A stretch of DNA of 64,000 bases from Endomychus coccineus (GCA_958510875.1 OY294067.1:252789736-252853735); one strand, 5' to 3'; shown: positions 47,962-60,189, counted from the stretch's first letter. A program made the numbers and translations. Notes: generated by a model from the letters alone, not told the origin.

Positions 47962-50085
47962 ATGTGGACATGGACAGTTATTAAGTATCGAATCATATAT
48001 GATCATGCGATGCAATAAAACTGTCAAAAACTATTTATTATGCTAGATATAGTGGAGTCAATCTACGGAAAAATAGGACGAGATTCGTAAAAATTTGATA
48101 GAGGTTAACGACCTGGAATAAATGGTGTCTTATGATAAAAATAATGAGACTCTAAAATTTATATTACCAATATTGGGTTGAACCATGTCTAACCTCCAAA
48201 AAACTGTTTTTTTGCCCTTTTCTTATGTCAGTTTTGGAGTTTTATTTTTTTTAGACCCCTTAGACATATATCATATATAAAACAAGTTCATACAATACCG
48301 TGTAGATGTAACTAGTTATTGCTAGAACCAATAATATCATGAAAAGGCTATTCATAAATCGTTTGCATTTCACAAATTTCTCCCACAAATGACCCGCATC
48401 ACGGGTTTCTCATTAGCTAGGCAAATCAGGCAACAATACGGTCAATAGATATATGTAATCCTCACTCTTCTTTGGTTGAGACACTAGCATATTAATTAAG
48501 CACTGTGTGATCAAGGATAGTTTATAAATTACGCTAAATAGAAAAACTGTCAATCAAAACAAATATGAAATATTCAATAATAATGAGAAAATAAACAATT
48601 ATAAACAATGAATTAAAAGTTAAAAGATGGGATATAACTGAAGTATTAATCAAGAGATTATGTTAAATTTAGAAAATAATTAATCAATTCCTAATTTTAA
48701 ATCAAACTTATTAAAACCTAAATATGATGATAAAAATGAAAAAACTAATTTAACTCAGCCCGGATGAACCAGGGTAAGGAGTTACACAAAACTATTATGA
48801 TTTAAATATTCAAGGAATTCTAAATCTTTTTTATTAAGTAATATGACTTGATTCTAAATGAGCTTAGCGAAAATTCTACCATAAACACCACAACGCAAGC
48901 TTAACTAGAAAACTTGGAAAGTTTTCTAAAATATAATTTAAGTGATTCGTGAAATAGTCAAAGTAAGATTTAACTCAAGAAGATAAAATATAACTGACTT
49001 TAGTGTGGTGAGTTTGGTTTTTTATAATCTTGGATAACCACTTCTATTTTAGTAATATGTTTGGGGACAGTAACTTTTACCCAATAAGAGAGAGACTTGC
49101 CTAGACTGGGGTAAGCTGAATATAAAAGAACTATTTTATTTTTATTGACAGGGACCTTGATTTTATGACCTTATTTAGACTTCCTTGAATTTAGGTATTA
49201 ATGAAAATTATATCAACCTAATAGTCTAATTACATATTTAATAAGAAACGACTGCGTCCTGCACGTCTTATGCTATGGTGATACGTGAATAGATTGTAGC
49301 TTCAAAGGAAAAGACAGGGTAAAAAAACCTTTGTTTGAACCATAGCAAGAGATCAACTTGCTGTTTCGAATTGATCAAAAAAATATATCTTAACTACCAA
49401 TATACTGTAAAGCACTTGTTTTCTTTAGAACCGTTCCTGTTAACTTCGTGATTTATAATTTCATCTTGAAACTGTGAGGGACCTTTTGGTATTTTACAAA
49501 TTACGATGACCCTTCCTTCACAGGGATTCAGCAACTATATATTTCGTTTCCGTCCCACAGATACAAATTACAAACTGTATTAGTTTATGATGGGACGGTC
49601 GTGCTAAGAAATGTCGTCATATACTTGACTTGGCCGTAATAAAAGGCAACAAAGAATATCCTATTTCTATTCACGTTAATGGGTGTTCTCAAAACCCAGC
49701 TTGAATTTTAGCAACATGTTTGATATCTGAATGAATTGTAATTGATAATTAATAAGGCAGCTTTGCTACAATTTTGATTTTTTTTAAAATAATGTCCAAT
49801 GAGTTTGAAAGGTTTGGACTTCTCAGTTTCAATATCTTTGTAAAATTCTGAACTGATCTAACATTTCAGGCAAAGGAAATGAAAATACTGTAATGCAATT
49901 TTTAAGTCTTACCTCAAAAAAGCTGTACATAATGCAAGATGAAATTTTTTTTTCTTAACTCTTGACGTGATGAAGATGTTATGTATATTTCATTTACGTA
50001 TGAACAGAAGAATTAAGTGAAAACGAATCACTCCTCATCATCGTTGAATTGTAGCCCATGATGATTTTGCTTAATTTGTCTCCAG
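47962..50085. other. Intron 6: no gene seen
   Basis: AT-rich sequence ending in the exon 7 acceptor. A stretch at 48480-49330 of A-rich, low-GC text has no readable frame. Nothing repetitive was paired. Confidence 0.45.
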
Positions 50086-50377
50086 GTTTTTAAGAAGATT
50101 AGAAATAAGTTTGAAGAAACGGGATCGTACAATTAGCCCAACAGACAGCATAGATAGTGGCGATGGCGATGAATCTCCTCGTGCAACGTCACCATTATTG
50201 CACACATCCAAAGGAGCTAAAGGAGAAATTCGCAAAAGCAGTAGTATCAGTAAACTCCAGAGTGCAAGTCAATCCGGACGCAACAGACGTGGTAAATATA
50301 AACGAGGTGAAATGCTTCTGCCGCAAGACAACTCTTGGAAAAGCATATTAATAAATGGCAATGGTCATTCCGATTAA
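50086..50377 (+). CDS. Exon 7: C-terminal tail and stop codon
   Basis: The acceptor AATTTGTCTCCAG ends at 50085 and the exon enters in phase 2 (AG|G arginine). It continues FLRRLEISLKKRDRTISPTD, then SIDSGDGDESPR, then a basic block (SGRNRRGKYKRGEM) and ends WKSILINGNGHSD before TAA at 50375-50377. The basic and SP-rich character matches the rest of the tail. The final residues HSD do not form a classical PDZ ligand, which usually ends in a hydrophobic residue. An AATAAA lies 17 bases after the stop, consistent with the terminal exon. Confidence 0.88.
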
Positions 50378-50394
50378 TTTAACAAACATTATGT

Positions 50395-50400
50395 AATAAA
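50395..50400 (+). terminator. Poly(A) signal AATAAA
   Basis: A canonical AATAAA hexamer occurs 17 bases after the stop codon of exon 7, followed by AT-rich sequence. It could give a very short 3' UTR; longer 3' ends using other AT-rich signals downstream are equally possible. Confidence 0.5.
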
Positions 50401-51019
50401 TTTTAATAATTAGTTTTATATTATTAGTGGAATGCAATTAGGTTTTCTCTCAGATCTCGTTCATGGGAATATTTACATAGTATCTTAGGAATCCATCGAC
50501 AGATTCAGAATTCTGGTTATCAATTATTCCACAAATTAATTTAGCTTGTCCCCATCGCATTAGCGATGGCGAACAAATCAGGGAGCTCAGTTGTAAGCGA
50601 AACAAGCCGAGAACAAAAACTTGTAGTCTTTCATTCTCCCCTTAGTTTGGGGTGTTTGAAGCTTCCAAGCGTCCTTCAGCCACGCAGGAAGGATGAAAGA
50701 TCGAAGCGAGGAGGTGGGTGCTAAAAGAGTTTTATGACCAAGAATGGGACACCGTTTGTTATGTAATTGGTAATATCTTACCTTGAAATTTGACAATAAA
50801 TCAGTCGAGACCATAGAGGTAATATATAAATAGAGGTAAAAAGCGTTATGGCGAAACAGTTGCAATCATGATTGAATTAGAGGTCCCTTCGGTTTCTCTA
50901 GATAGTTTTCTCCCAATCGTCAATATATGCGGTAAATGGTGAAGAACTGAGGTGGAGGAGGTCCTCTACTTAAGTTTTATATAATAATTCCATGGTTTAT
51001 CCGGCATAACAACTACTTA
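50401..51019. other. 3' flank of the gene
   Basis: The 92-codon minus frame at 50587-50865 (HKTLLAPTSSLRSFILPAWL) is unrecognised. It may be part of an unlisted repeat, because composition rises in GC there (50560-50730). No second gene is supported. Confidence 0.35.
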
Positions 51020-51362
51020 GGGGCTGTCCTTAAATTACGTAATGCTTCAAGGGGTGGAGGGGTCCAGAGCTATGTGGGGGTAGGGGGGTTAATGTGTGCG
51101 TTATTTATTTGATTTCCACATTTGAGTAAAAACACTTTACAATGATTTATATAACATAATCAATATTCATAGTAATTATTATTGAGCAATTATTTTATTT
51201 ACATAAAATGATAATTTCATTTTGTTGTTTATTTGTTACTCCCTTTCCGCCTGTTTTCGTCAATCTATCGTTCTACCAAGATCTCCCACAGTTACATTCA
51301 AAATTATATGATATTTAAAAATAGGGCTCCCTATTGTACCGCGTTACGTAATATTTAGAGGG
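51020..51362. mobile_element. Small DNA element with GGGGCTGTCC end
   Basis: The left end GGGGCTGTCCTTAAATTACG then TAATGC is opposed on the right by GCGTTACGTAATATTTAGAG, an imperfect inversion of the same sequence. G-rich text (GGGGTGGAGGGGTCC, GTGGGGGTAGGGGGG) follows the left end. Ends of this style are common in insect MITEs. The right limit is approximate. Confidence 0.5.
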
Positions 51363-53175
51363 TTTATGTTTGCATTACGAATGCGTTATAAGGGGCGAGG
51401 TGGTATTAAAAATTGCACAAATTTGCTTTACCTAATTTAAAAACTTCCCCTTACCTACATGTGAATTTTATATGACAATATTGAACTTCACTTTATATTT
51501 AAACTTGTAACTACTTGTAACAAGCTTATAAATATTAATTGGTTGTTAATAAATGTAATTAAATTAAATAACAATTTAGCATTGACGCTTTTGAAGCTTT
51601 TTACCTCTGTGATCGGGACTAGAACTCAAGTATCAAGACCTACTTTCCTAATTAAATAATCAGTGATTGTGGGGATAATACATTAGACTATCAGCTTCAA
51701 AGAGATTAAGCTATTGAGGTACCAACATATTCGGTTTCTCAGTATAATAGAATTGATTGTCCTCATCGTATAAGATTCAGAAAAATCTACTTTAAAAAGT
51801 ATTCCCAAACATAATGTTTATTTTTCAATCATATATCCTATGTATGGCGATCGTGGTCTGATTCCTTTTTGATTTTTCAAATTTTGTATGATTTGAGACT
51901 TTTATTTTGTATTCACAATTAAGTTCAGAGCTCAAAACTTTTCAATCATGATATTTTTAGTTTTCATTCGGTGGCCATTTTAAACTTCAATATTTTCACA
52001 TCAAGTTCGTTATAACCTCAAAAAAACTTTTTTAATCTTAGAGATCGAGTGGTGAACTTCCCAGTAGGTATTCTATATATTAATAAAATTAATGGTATCG
52101 AACCAATCCATTCGTTATGAACTAATTCCGAGACAACGCATTCTTCAGAGTTCTAACTGCACTCCACTAATGTAGTAATAACGTACTGAATAGGCATTTA
52201 ACGAAGATATACGATAATGCAAATATTCTAAACATCGAACAATCATTGTAACTTTTAATGCAATATTTTAGAAAACATGTTAAATACGAACTTTTGTTAA
52301 TATTTTGCAATATATTCATCGAATTAACGAAAATTTTCGTTTTGATGCTCAAAATGCAAAATTGTTGAGTGTTGCACATCGATTCATCATTTTTACTTTT
52401 ATAGAAGATAAGACTAAAATAGCTGGAGAGCAAATCACTAAATAATGATGGATAAATATCGAAAACACTTATGAAATAGCTTAATTAGCATTGGAACTCC
52501 CAAGCTAACATTTTCTACTCACATTTCATATCCACACCAAACAAACACAAAAGAAATTTCATGTCATAATCAAAATTGGTTGCGTGTATAGGTGTGGTGA
52601 ATTATTTATTTACAACGTCTCTACGCTTATAGCTTTTTATAACGATTGAGTGTTTTCGTTTTATGGAACCATATACCTAAATTCACTTGAAACTCAAATA
52701 TAAAAAACTTTTCGAATTTCCAGATTATCATGAGAATGATGTGATATCATTTGTTAATCTAATTTCATTGTTAATTATTAACTTTTCATTTAATATAGTA
52801 TTTGATTTTGCTTTAATGCTCTAGTTTCATCATAATTTTGTGTCATGATTATAAGTATTTCTCAGATCAGTTGACACCGAAATCCTAATATTACATTGCG
52901 ATCCTGCCAGTCCTTTCTTTTGGGAAAGTGAGCGATTAAAATGTGTGAATTGATGTTTTGGTGTAGTGTATTTTCTCTGATTTTGTGTATTTAAATTATT
53001 CCGAAATGGGTAATCAAAAAGAAAAGATGAGGTGATAATTGTGCAAGGTGAGAATGGTGGAGATGAATCCTATAGCCTTCTTCCTCCTCTGCATCATGTC
53101 TAGCAGTCCAGCAGTTTTCAACCCTCGAAATTTTAGGGATGGTAACGTTTGTTGGAGTAGTTATCACTATATATA
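51363..53175. other. Intergenic: no gene seen
   Basis: AT-rich sequence. The minus frame at 52167-52433 is Ser/Ile/Cys-rich without a domain. No paired repeats found before the TA-flanked foldback. Confidence 0.4.
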
Positions 53176-54804
53176 GTCCAGTAAATGAAGCATTTGATTC
53201 GGGGATTTTTTGCTCATTAACCGATTTTGACGTTTAAGGGCTTGTTTGATTCGTTATGATCCCTAGATCAAAGATGGATACTTTTGATTTCTGACAAATT
53301 GTTTATATTGTTAAGAAACAATAAATAGTGTTAAATAATGGCTTCATCCAGAACGATCTTTGAAAAATTGAAAACTGCAGTTTTTATTGTTTTTAATCAT
53401 CTAAATGTTGATTTTCATATGCCTAATCGGTAAACAAAGTGCTCTTAATGATCTAATTTGTTGATAAACTAATTGTTCATTAACAAATGCTCGAGAAAAT
53501 CAAAGTTACCTAAATGTTCGATATTGGACTCGTTTTCGGATATTTTTTACTCAATAACCGCAATTTTGAATGCGAAATTACAATTACAACCATTAATATA
53601 ATTTATTTATTAACAAATTGTTAATTAACAATTGCTCAAAAAAATAAAAGTTATCGATATTACAGTTGTTTTCGGATATTTTTGAGTTAATAATCATGAT
53701 TTTTAATGTGAATCTCCAATTAATTGTTAATATAATTTGTTTATTAATTTATGCTCAACAAAATGAATGTTATGTAAATGCTCGATATTACTGTCGTTTT
53801 CGGAAATTTTTGAGTCAAGAATCATGATTTTGAATGTGTAACTTGAATTAATTGTTAATAGAGTTTGTTAATTAATAAATGCTCGAAAAAATGAATTTTA
53901 TCTTAATGTTCGATATTACAGTCGTTTTTTTATATTTTTTAATAAAAAATAATGTTTCTTAATATAAAACTGAAATTAATTCTACAAATGCTCGAACAAA
54001 AAACTTGAAATCATGATTATTGACTCAAAAATATCCGAAAATTACTGTAATATCGATAACTTTTATTTTTTTGAGCAATTGTTAATTAACAATTTGTTAA
54101 TCAATAAATTATCTTAATGGTTAATTGTAATTTCGCATTCAAAATTGCGATTATTGAGTAAAAAATATCCGAAACCGAGTCCAATATCGAACATTTAGAT
54201 AATTTTGATTTTTTCAAGCATTTGTTAATTAACAAATGATATTAACAATAAATTTTATTTTTACATGCGAAATCATGATTATTGACTCAAAAATATCCGA
54301 AAACAACTGTAATATCGATAACTTTTATTTTTTTGAGCAATTGTTAATTAACAATTTGTTAATAAATAAATTATATTAATGATTAATTGTAATTTCGCAT
54401 TCAAAATTGCGATTATTGAGTAAAAAATATCCGAAAACGAGTCCAATATCGAACATTTAGGTAACTTTGATTTTCTCGAGCATTTGTTAATAAACAATTA
54501 GTTTATCAACAAATTAGATCATTAAGAGCACTTTGTTTACCGATTAGGCATATGAAAATCAACATTTAGATGATTAAAAACAATAAAAATTGCAGTTTTC
54601 AATTTTTTAAAGTTCGTTCTGGATGAAGCCATTATTTAACACTATTTATTGTTTATTAACAATATAAACAATTTGTCAGAAATCAAAAGTGTCCATCTTT
54701 GATCTAGGGATCATAACGAATCAAACAAGCCCTTAAACGTCAAAATCGGTTCATGAGCAAAAAATCGCCGAAGTCGGGTCGATTTTGGGCTTCATTTACT
54801 GGAC
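53176..54804. mobile_element. Large foldback element with tandem arrays, GTCCAGTAAAT ends
   Basis: TA-GTCCAGTAAATGAAGC on the left is the inverse of GCTTCATTTACTGGAC-TA on the right. The arms pair over about 450 bp (GATCCCTAGATCAAAGATGG against CCATCTTTGATCTAGGGATC; ATGCCTAATCGGTAAACAAA against TTTGTTTACCGATTAGGCAT). Inside both arms are ~115-bp tandem units: CTCGAGAAAATCAAAGTTAC, TAAATGTTCGATATTGGACT, CGTTTTCGGATATTTTTKAG, then TTAATATAATTTRTTWATTA. Four to five units are visible on the left and about three on the right, with a switch of direction near 53980. It is non-coding. Confidence 0.8.
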
Positions 54805-55414
54805 TATATAGGGCTTTTGGTGTGTGTGGTTTTGAAAGGATTGAACGGAAAATTCCAAGCCCAAATTTGAAAAGGGTTAGCCAACTGTTTACGAGAAGCA
54901 AAACCTTGAATATGTAGTGTAGTGTTGTACGGTACCGGTTAGCCTGCGCTTTGAGTGATGACAAGCCTCGAAACATGCAGGTGCATTTGTGAAGAAGTAA
55001 AAAAGTAAAGATAGTTATGGAAGACAAGTATAAAATTTGATAATTTAAATTGGATTACCAAAGATTTTATTTTAGGGAAAGGTATGTTTAATAGTGAACA
55101 GAATGAACCCGCTGTGATACATGATATGTTAAATCTATATATGCTATATTGAGTGTCAATGGTGTTTTGATTCAAAGAGTTACGGAAAGTTCTAATGTTT
55201 CGAATATTTTAGTCGTAATAGAAATGACTTAAAAATTTCATTTTCGTACTGCAGCATATCTGCTACCAACTATCGGGTAATACTTTAGTTAACCCAGTCG
55301 GTGCCACCTCTTGATAAATAGCCATAACCATGGCAAATCACAAAGTGATGATGAAACTAGAACATACAAGCAAAATCAATAAACAATAATTGAAACGTTA
55401 GGAAATGCAACTGT
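54805..55414. other. Intergenic: no gene seen
   Basis: Minus frames at 54740-55175 overlap the foldback end and read as chance frames. GGTACCGGTTAGCCTGCGC near 54932 is a short GC patch without context. Confidence 0.4.
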
Positions 55415-56470
55415 GGTGACTAGTTTAAATTCGTCTAGTCCGCGTATCTGAAATATCTCGTGGTGGAATAACAGAAGAGGTTTGTGATGAACACCGACTA
55501 TGGAAATATCTATAGAAAAAGGAGAGATCGCTCACCTTTCTACGATGTTCCAGAGAGGTCAATGAATTCGTAAGTATGACATCATCAATCTGACGACTAG
55601 CTCTCTCTTCCGGATATAATCCAAAAGCTTCAGCGTATGTTTGGGAGCCGAACTCCAAACATGTGAACATTACTCCAGGGCAGGTCGAATCTGTGCTTTA
55701 TAGATTATGGGGAGCTGCTGGAATTTAACGTAACTCTTGACACAGAATAGGAAACCAAGTTTTTGTGAAGTAGTTTTCGGAATGGACCTCACATGCTCAT
55801 CACATGAGAGACTGCTGTTGGTGGTGATCCCGATCATTGATATGGAAGACTTCATAGTTGTACCTGACATCATCATATTAGGGATTGTAGGATGCGCCTG
55901 CCTGGAGAAAATGCAAGCTTGAGTTTTGGTTGCATTAAACTCTACTAGATTATCAGATCCCCATTTCAAAATCGTTGCCAGATATGTCTCTGCTTAGCTC
56001 CTCTGGCTTCATTGGATGGTATAGGGTCTCCAGCTGAGAAAGCGATAGAAGTGTACCATCATCTGCAAAGCTGTGGACGAGACAGGTTGTCAGTTCCAAC
56101 AGATCATCGCTATGGAGCAGAAAGCAAAGTTGTGGCCAAGACAGATCCCTGTGGAACTCCAGCGTTGATAGCCATTATATTGGAGGATACTCCGTCAACA
56201 ACCACATGAAGTTATCCATCTATTGTAGAGAAAACTCGATAGTAAGCGACAAAGTTGAGGCGACAAACCATAAGACGGAAGATTCCCAAGAAGGCTTTGG
56301 TGCCAGACTCGGTCAAATGCTTTGAAGATATCTAATGATACACCTAGAGATTCTCCATATTTCCTAATAGATTTCTGCCATACATGTATTACGTAGGCAA
56401 GCAGGTCTCCTGTTGATCTCTGCTGATATAATCAAGAATATCAATTCCAAGTCATTAGCAATTCCAACAT
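55415..56470 (-). pseudogene. LINE family copy C: broken reverse transcriptase (minus)
   Basis: The minus frame 55670-55969 reads MKWGSDNLVEFNATKTQACI, then SSISMIGITTNSSLSCDEHV, TTSQKLGFLFCVKSYVKFQQ and LPIIYKAQIRPALE. The frame 55425-55670 continues GSQTYAEAFGLYPEERASRQ, IDDVILTNSLTSLEHRRKVS and DLSFFYRYFHSRCSS. This is the thumb and C-terminal region of a non-LTR reverse transcriptase. The palm (56000-56200) survives only as disrupted text. It is the longest and least damaged 3' part among the three copies and serves as the reference for copies A and B. Confidence 0.78.
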
Positions 56471-58114
56471 TATTGTAGGCAACATGACCAACTGATAGAC
56501 AAGTTGGAACGACATTGCTCGGTATCACAATTTCTAGTTAACTTACTAGAATAATAGGTCAGCAACAGTGCATCAGTCCTTGTCAATTCCTCTTAAGTGG
56601 ACATTTCGTTCTACCAAATACAATTTATTTAGTGATTTGGTTGTCGGCAAAAAAAATAATTATTAATTGTATAGTATGTAAATTTAAATGAAAAAAATAT
56701 GTACATAATAAGTCGTCCAAAAATTATAAATTTTCCTATATTCAATAATAATTAAAGGAGAATCTTAGAACCAAGTAAAACTATAAGATAGGCTTTTATA
56801 TGAGACTGATTTTCTACTACTTCAATTTTAACTTCTCTTGTTAAAGTAATTTTAAATGTTGCACGTTGTTATAAAATGCTACGCAAATTGGGAAATATTT
56901 TGCCCCCCTCAAAAACTGATCTGCAGTGAGCAAAATAAACGTATTGAATATGTCATTGTCTGCAATTGTATATAAATTCCATAATCATGGATGGCCCCTG
57001 TGTAAATAAGTTTTAACCATCTCTGAAAGAAATGCTATTATAAAAGTATTTTACGTGTGTTATTTCCCCAAGTTTGGAATTTCTATTCTATTTTCCTAGA
57101 CTTATTACGTATTTTCATAATTCTACTAAATAATGAGATGAATAATATCAGGAAGATCTAATTAATTGGTGTGTAACATAGCCTCATAATTTGAATGCAA
57201 CGCTGTGATATTTAGAGCATTATCCTGTTGTAACCAATTTTTAATAGCTCAATATGACGAAATGAAATGATAAGATTAATAAAATTAAAAACATTTTTGA
57301 TAAATTGATGGTTTACTATATGTTTATGAACAGGAACTTGATGTTCTTGTATCGACATTTGTGGAAATAGAAAAAAATTGACACCCCGTTTACTGTATTT
57401 ATAAAACAAGAACAAATTACTTTTCACTAACAACAGGGTAGTTGTGTAGGTCACTACTCGTGGGCCTGATTCTCTCTCTCTCTCTCCGAGGCTGGTAATG
57501 CAGAAAGATATATTTCCTTCAAGAATTGAACCAGCCACCAGCAATGATTCTGGCTATATTAATTTACTTCAAATTACTATGAAAACATATTTTCAATGAG
57601 ATCAGCTCTAAAATATGTCTGTCACTATCAATTAAATTGAAATAAGTCCCAATAAAGTAGATTCATTTGTATCTCGATTGTTACATAAAAAAATTATAGT
57701 TCACAAATATATTTTACTTACATTGAAAAAATGTTTACTTTTAAAAGTTCAATTCAAATATAAAAGAATATTCATTTAAATTTAAAAGAAATAGATTCAT
57801 TTTTATTATTTTTATGAAAGAAATAATTTACTTTAGTTAAGTATTGAAAAAAATATTTTGAATAATTATATTTACTGTACCTTGTGCATCAGGGTTTATT
57901 AATTCAAATTTAATTATTTCAATATCTCGAATTTAAAATACCTAATATTATATAAATTTTAATGTTAAATAATTATCTTATGTTGCGAATTTTCTATAAT
58001 ATCTCACAATAATTGATTAAATCTTCTCCAAAAGCCCAACAAATGAATCAATCTTAAATACTTCTGTCGTCGAAATCATGAAATAAATGAGTTATAAAAA
58101 AATGCAGAAATGTA
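56471..58114. other. Intergenic: AT-rich, CT microsatellite
   Basis: A (TC)8 run lies at 57471-57486. The minus frame 57212-57544 spans it and has no domain. The rest is AT-rich, with A-runs at 56650 and 57690-57870. Confidence 0.5.
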
Positions 58115-58733
58115 GAGTCGAGTCAAATAGGTATTTCACTACGAAAATCGAACGATATGGTCCGATTTTGATGAAACAAAGTGCATTCGATTCGGGATGA
58201 CGTCTAGAAAAAAGCTTACCGGTTTGTTTTTTGTGCAACTTTGTTATTATTTTTTTAACCGAAAAATTGACCAATTTCCAAAATTTCATCAAAACTATCC
58301 AGAAAGCCTCAGTTAGGGGTTGTGAAGGTTGGTTTTTTATGTTAAATGTTTGAAAATTTGTTAAAAGGGGGTCTCAGTCTTTTTATATTCCACACAGCAT
58401 CACGTGTCACTTACTGTTGGATGCTGCTGTTGTTCAGATTAGTAAAATTTCTCATTTGTTCTGTGGTTCAGTGAATATTATCAGAAACATTTTTTTAATA
58501 ATTCAAATACATATTGTTCAATAAATAAAACATTGCTTTAATAAAGCATTCACGCTGCAAATTAATAAAAGTGTTTTTCGGTTTAAAACATAAAAACAAA
58601 TTTGCACAAAAAACTAACCGGTAAGCTTTTTTCTAGACGTCACCCCGAATCGAATGCACTTTGTTTCATGAAAATCGGTCCATATCGTTAGATTTTCGTA
58701 AGTCGGCCTGTTTTAATACCTATTTGACTCGAC
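58115..58733. mobile_element. Foldback MITE, GTCGAGTCAAAT ends
   Basis: The left end AGTCGAGTCAAATAGGTATT pairs with the right end AATACCTATTTGACTCGAC-TA. Arms of about 150 bp include GGTCCGATTTTGATGAAACA against TGAAAATCGGTCCATATCG, and AAAAAAGCTTACCGGTTTGT against ACCGGTAAGCTTTTTTCTAG. The subterminal text GGTCCGATTTTGATGAAACA, then AAGTGCATTC, is about 80% identical to the same position in the 46.3-kb element (GGACCGATTTTGATGGGGCA, then AACTGCATTC), which shows common descent. TA is clear only on the right. Confidence 0.78.
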
Positions 58734-60024
58734 TAGTATACAGTTATACACATCTGCATAAATCGAAACTAGGCCAACATAATGTAAATAAGCGAAATAT
58801 TTTAATTATCTGCGAGCTTTGGAGCCCATAGATCTCCAATGCAGCGGAGCATTATTACATTATCACAGATATAAGTAATCAGAATTTTCTGTCTGAAGGC
58901 AGCCGTTCTGAACATCTTGTGAAAAAATATGATTTCAAATCTAATAGATCAAAAATAATTAGAAAATTAATCTTGTAGAAATATTTTCATGGAATTAAAA
59001 ACTAATGTATGTAATATAAGTAAGATATTATTCTGCACTTTGAATATGCAGAGAGCGATAATTTTGAAATGCACATTTCCGCTTTTGATAAGAACAGTTC
59101 CATTAATGTCAATTATATTCAAAATATTTCCCAATATGTATGCTAATCCCGTTTGTACTCCTCACACTATTCACTAGTAATACCAACATACGGGTATCGC
59201 TTGTTGTTAGGTACCACTGTGATAGCTCTGTGACTTCTCAGAATGTAACTTTTTCAGCAATATATTGGAGGGAGCAACAATTTAAGGCACAAAACGAGCA
59301 ATTATTGTACTTATATTATTGCACACTACTCTTCAAATCTTATATAGAAATGGTATACTAATCGATAATCTTTCTAATTTACCTTACTCTTGTAAGATAA
59401 TGTCTTTCATCATGTATTTATATAACTTACATATTTGATAAGTTCTTTATTTGCTGTCGTAATTAAAGTTTTAATAAAATGCTTGTTTGAGAATCATTTT
59501 GTGTTTTAGTTTCTGTAATTTGTATATAGAGGGGAGTGTGTTATTGTGATGCGTGTGGTATTATCACCTGGTAATTGCACTGAACCCAAAGTGACGATCT
59601 CGATGTGTTGTAGTTGGAATACAATTTTCCTGGTTTTTAGCTCATTAAATAGAAATTACACATGACTATATTTTTCACTTACCTAACTCCAAACGGCTGA
59701 ATGTGGACCAAAAGACTCTAAATAGTTATTTGTAATAATTGTTGAAATTGCAGGTCTTTTGTGAAAAGGAAGTCTCGAGCCCCATCCCTTCAAACAAAAT
59801 AAACTAACTTTTAACACGTATGTCATAAGATATTTATGCTACAAATCATTCAAAAATATTAAAACAATAAAACTACTCGAAAAGGTTACAATTTTATAGC
59901 TACGTAAAAATGAGTCAATAAGAGTGTATTTTATAGAACAAGTAAACTAAGTTCATTTTTGAAATAATATTTCAGTATGAATTCTCTTTTGGCGTTTCAT
60001 ACTTACCAGGGCTGTAATGATGCT
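58734..60024. other. Intergenic: no gene seen
   Basis: Mixed AT-rich sequence. Small + frames at 58989-59361 have no domain. Confidence 0.4.
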
Positions 60025-60189
60025 CTTCCTTCGACGGATCTGAATCCAATTGACTTATTTTGGTTTTTTAAGCGCCAGATTATTATCCAAGTTACTCCTC
60101 AACCGGAACTTCTGCTATGGCCCACAATACAAAGCTATCATAATGCTGTCCATAGACAGGATAGCGATCAAGTGTTGACGATATCTTGA
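60025..60189 (+). pseudogene. Possible DDE transposase C-terminal scrap
   Basis: The + frame reads ALPSTDLNPIDLFWFFKRQI then IIQVTPQPELLLWPTIQSYH. S-x-DLNPIDLFW resembles the SPDLNPxDxFLWG block that holds the last catalytic Asp of mariner-type transposases, and the following text keeps a plausible spacing. With about 55 residues and no second motif the call is tentative. Confidence 0.35.

Larger units (their letters stand above)
762..50377 (+). other. Gene model: lectin/CUB/EGF transmembrane receptor, 7 exons, 5' incomplete
   Basis: Coding segments are 762-2471, 7033-7452, 18488-18724, 36945-38137, 39730-41190, 46121-46209 and 50086-50377. Every junction is AG/GT, and the coding lengths sum to 5,402 nt: two bases completing an upstream codon plus 1,800 codons including the stop region, with no internal stop. 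Introns are about 4.6, 11.0, 18.2, 1.6, 4.9 and 3.9 kb. With residue 1 at the first, split codon, the layout is C-type lectin 4-148, CUB 155-276, CUB 280-400, CUB-like 405-527, EGF 541-574, 579-609 and 616-647, membrane span 667-687, cytoplasmic tail 688-1800. The domain set suggests a cell-surface adhesion or ligand-binding receptor. The missing upstream exon should supply the signal peptide. Domain calls are strong; cellular role is inference and no gene name is recognised. Confidence 0.88.

Noticed and set aside
50587..50865. Minus frame HKTLLAPTSSLRSFILPAWL as a second gene after the receptor
   Set aside because: No domain, start context or splice sites; the local rise in GC suggests a repeat that I cannot name.
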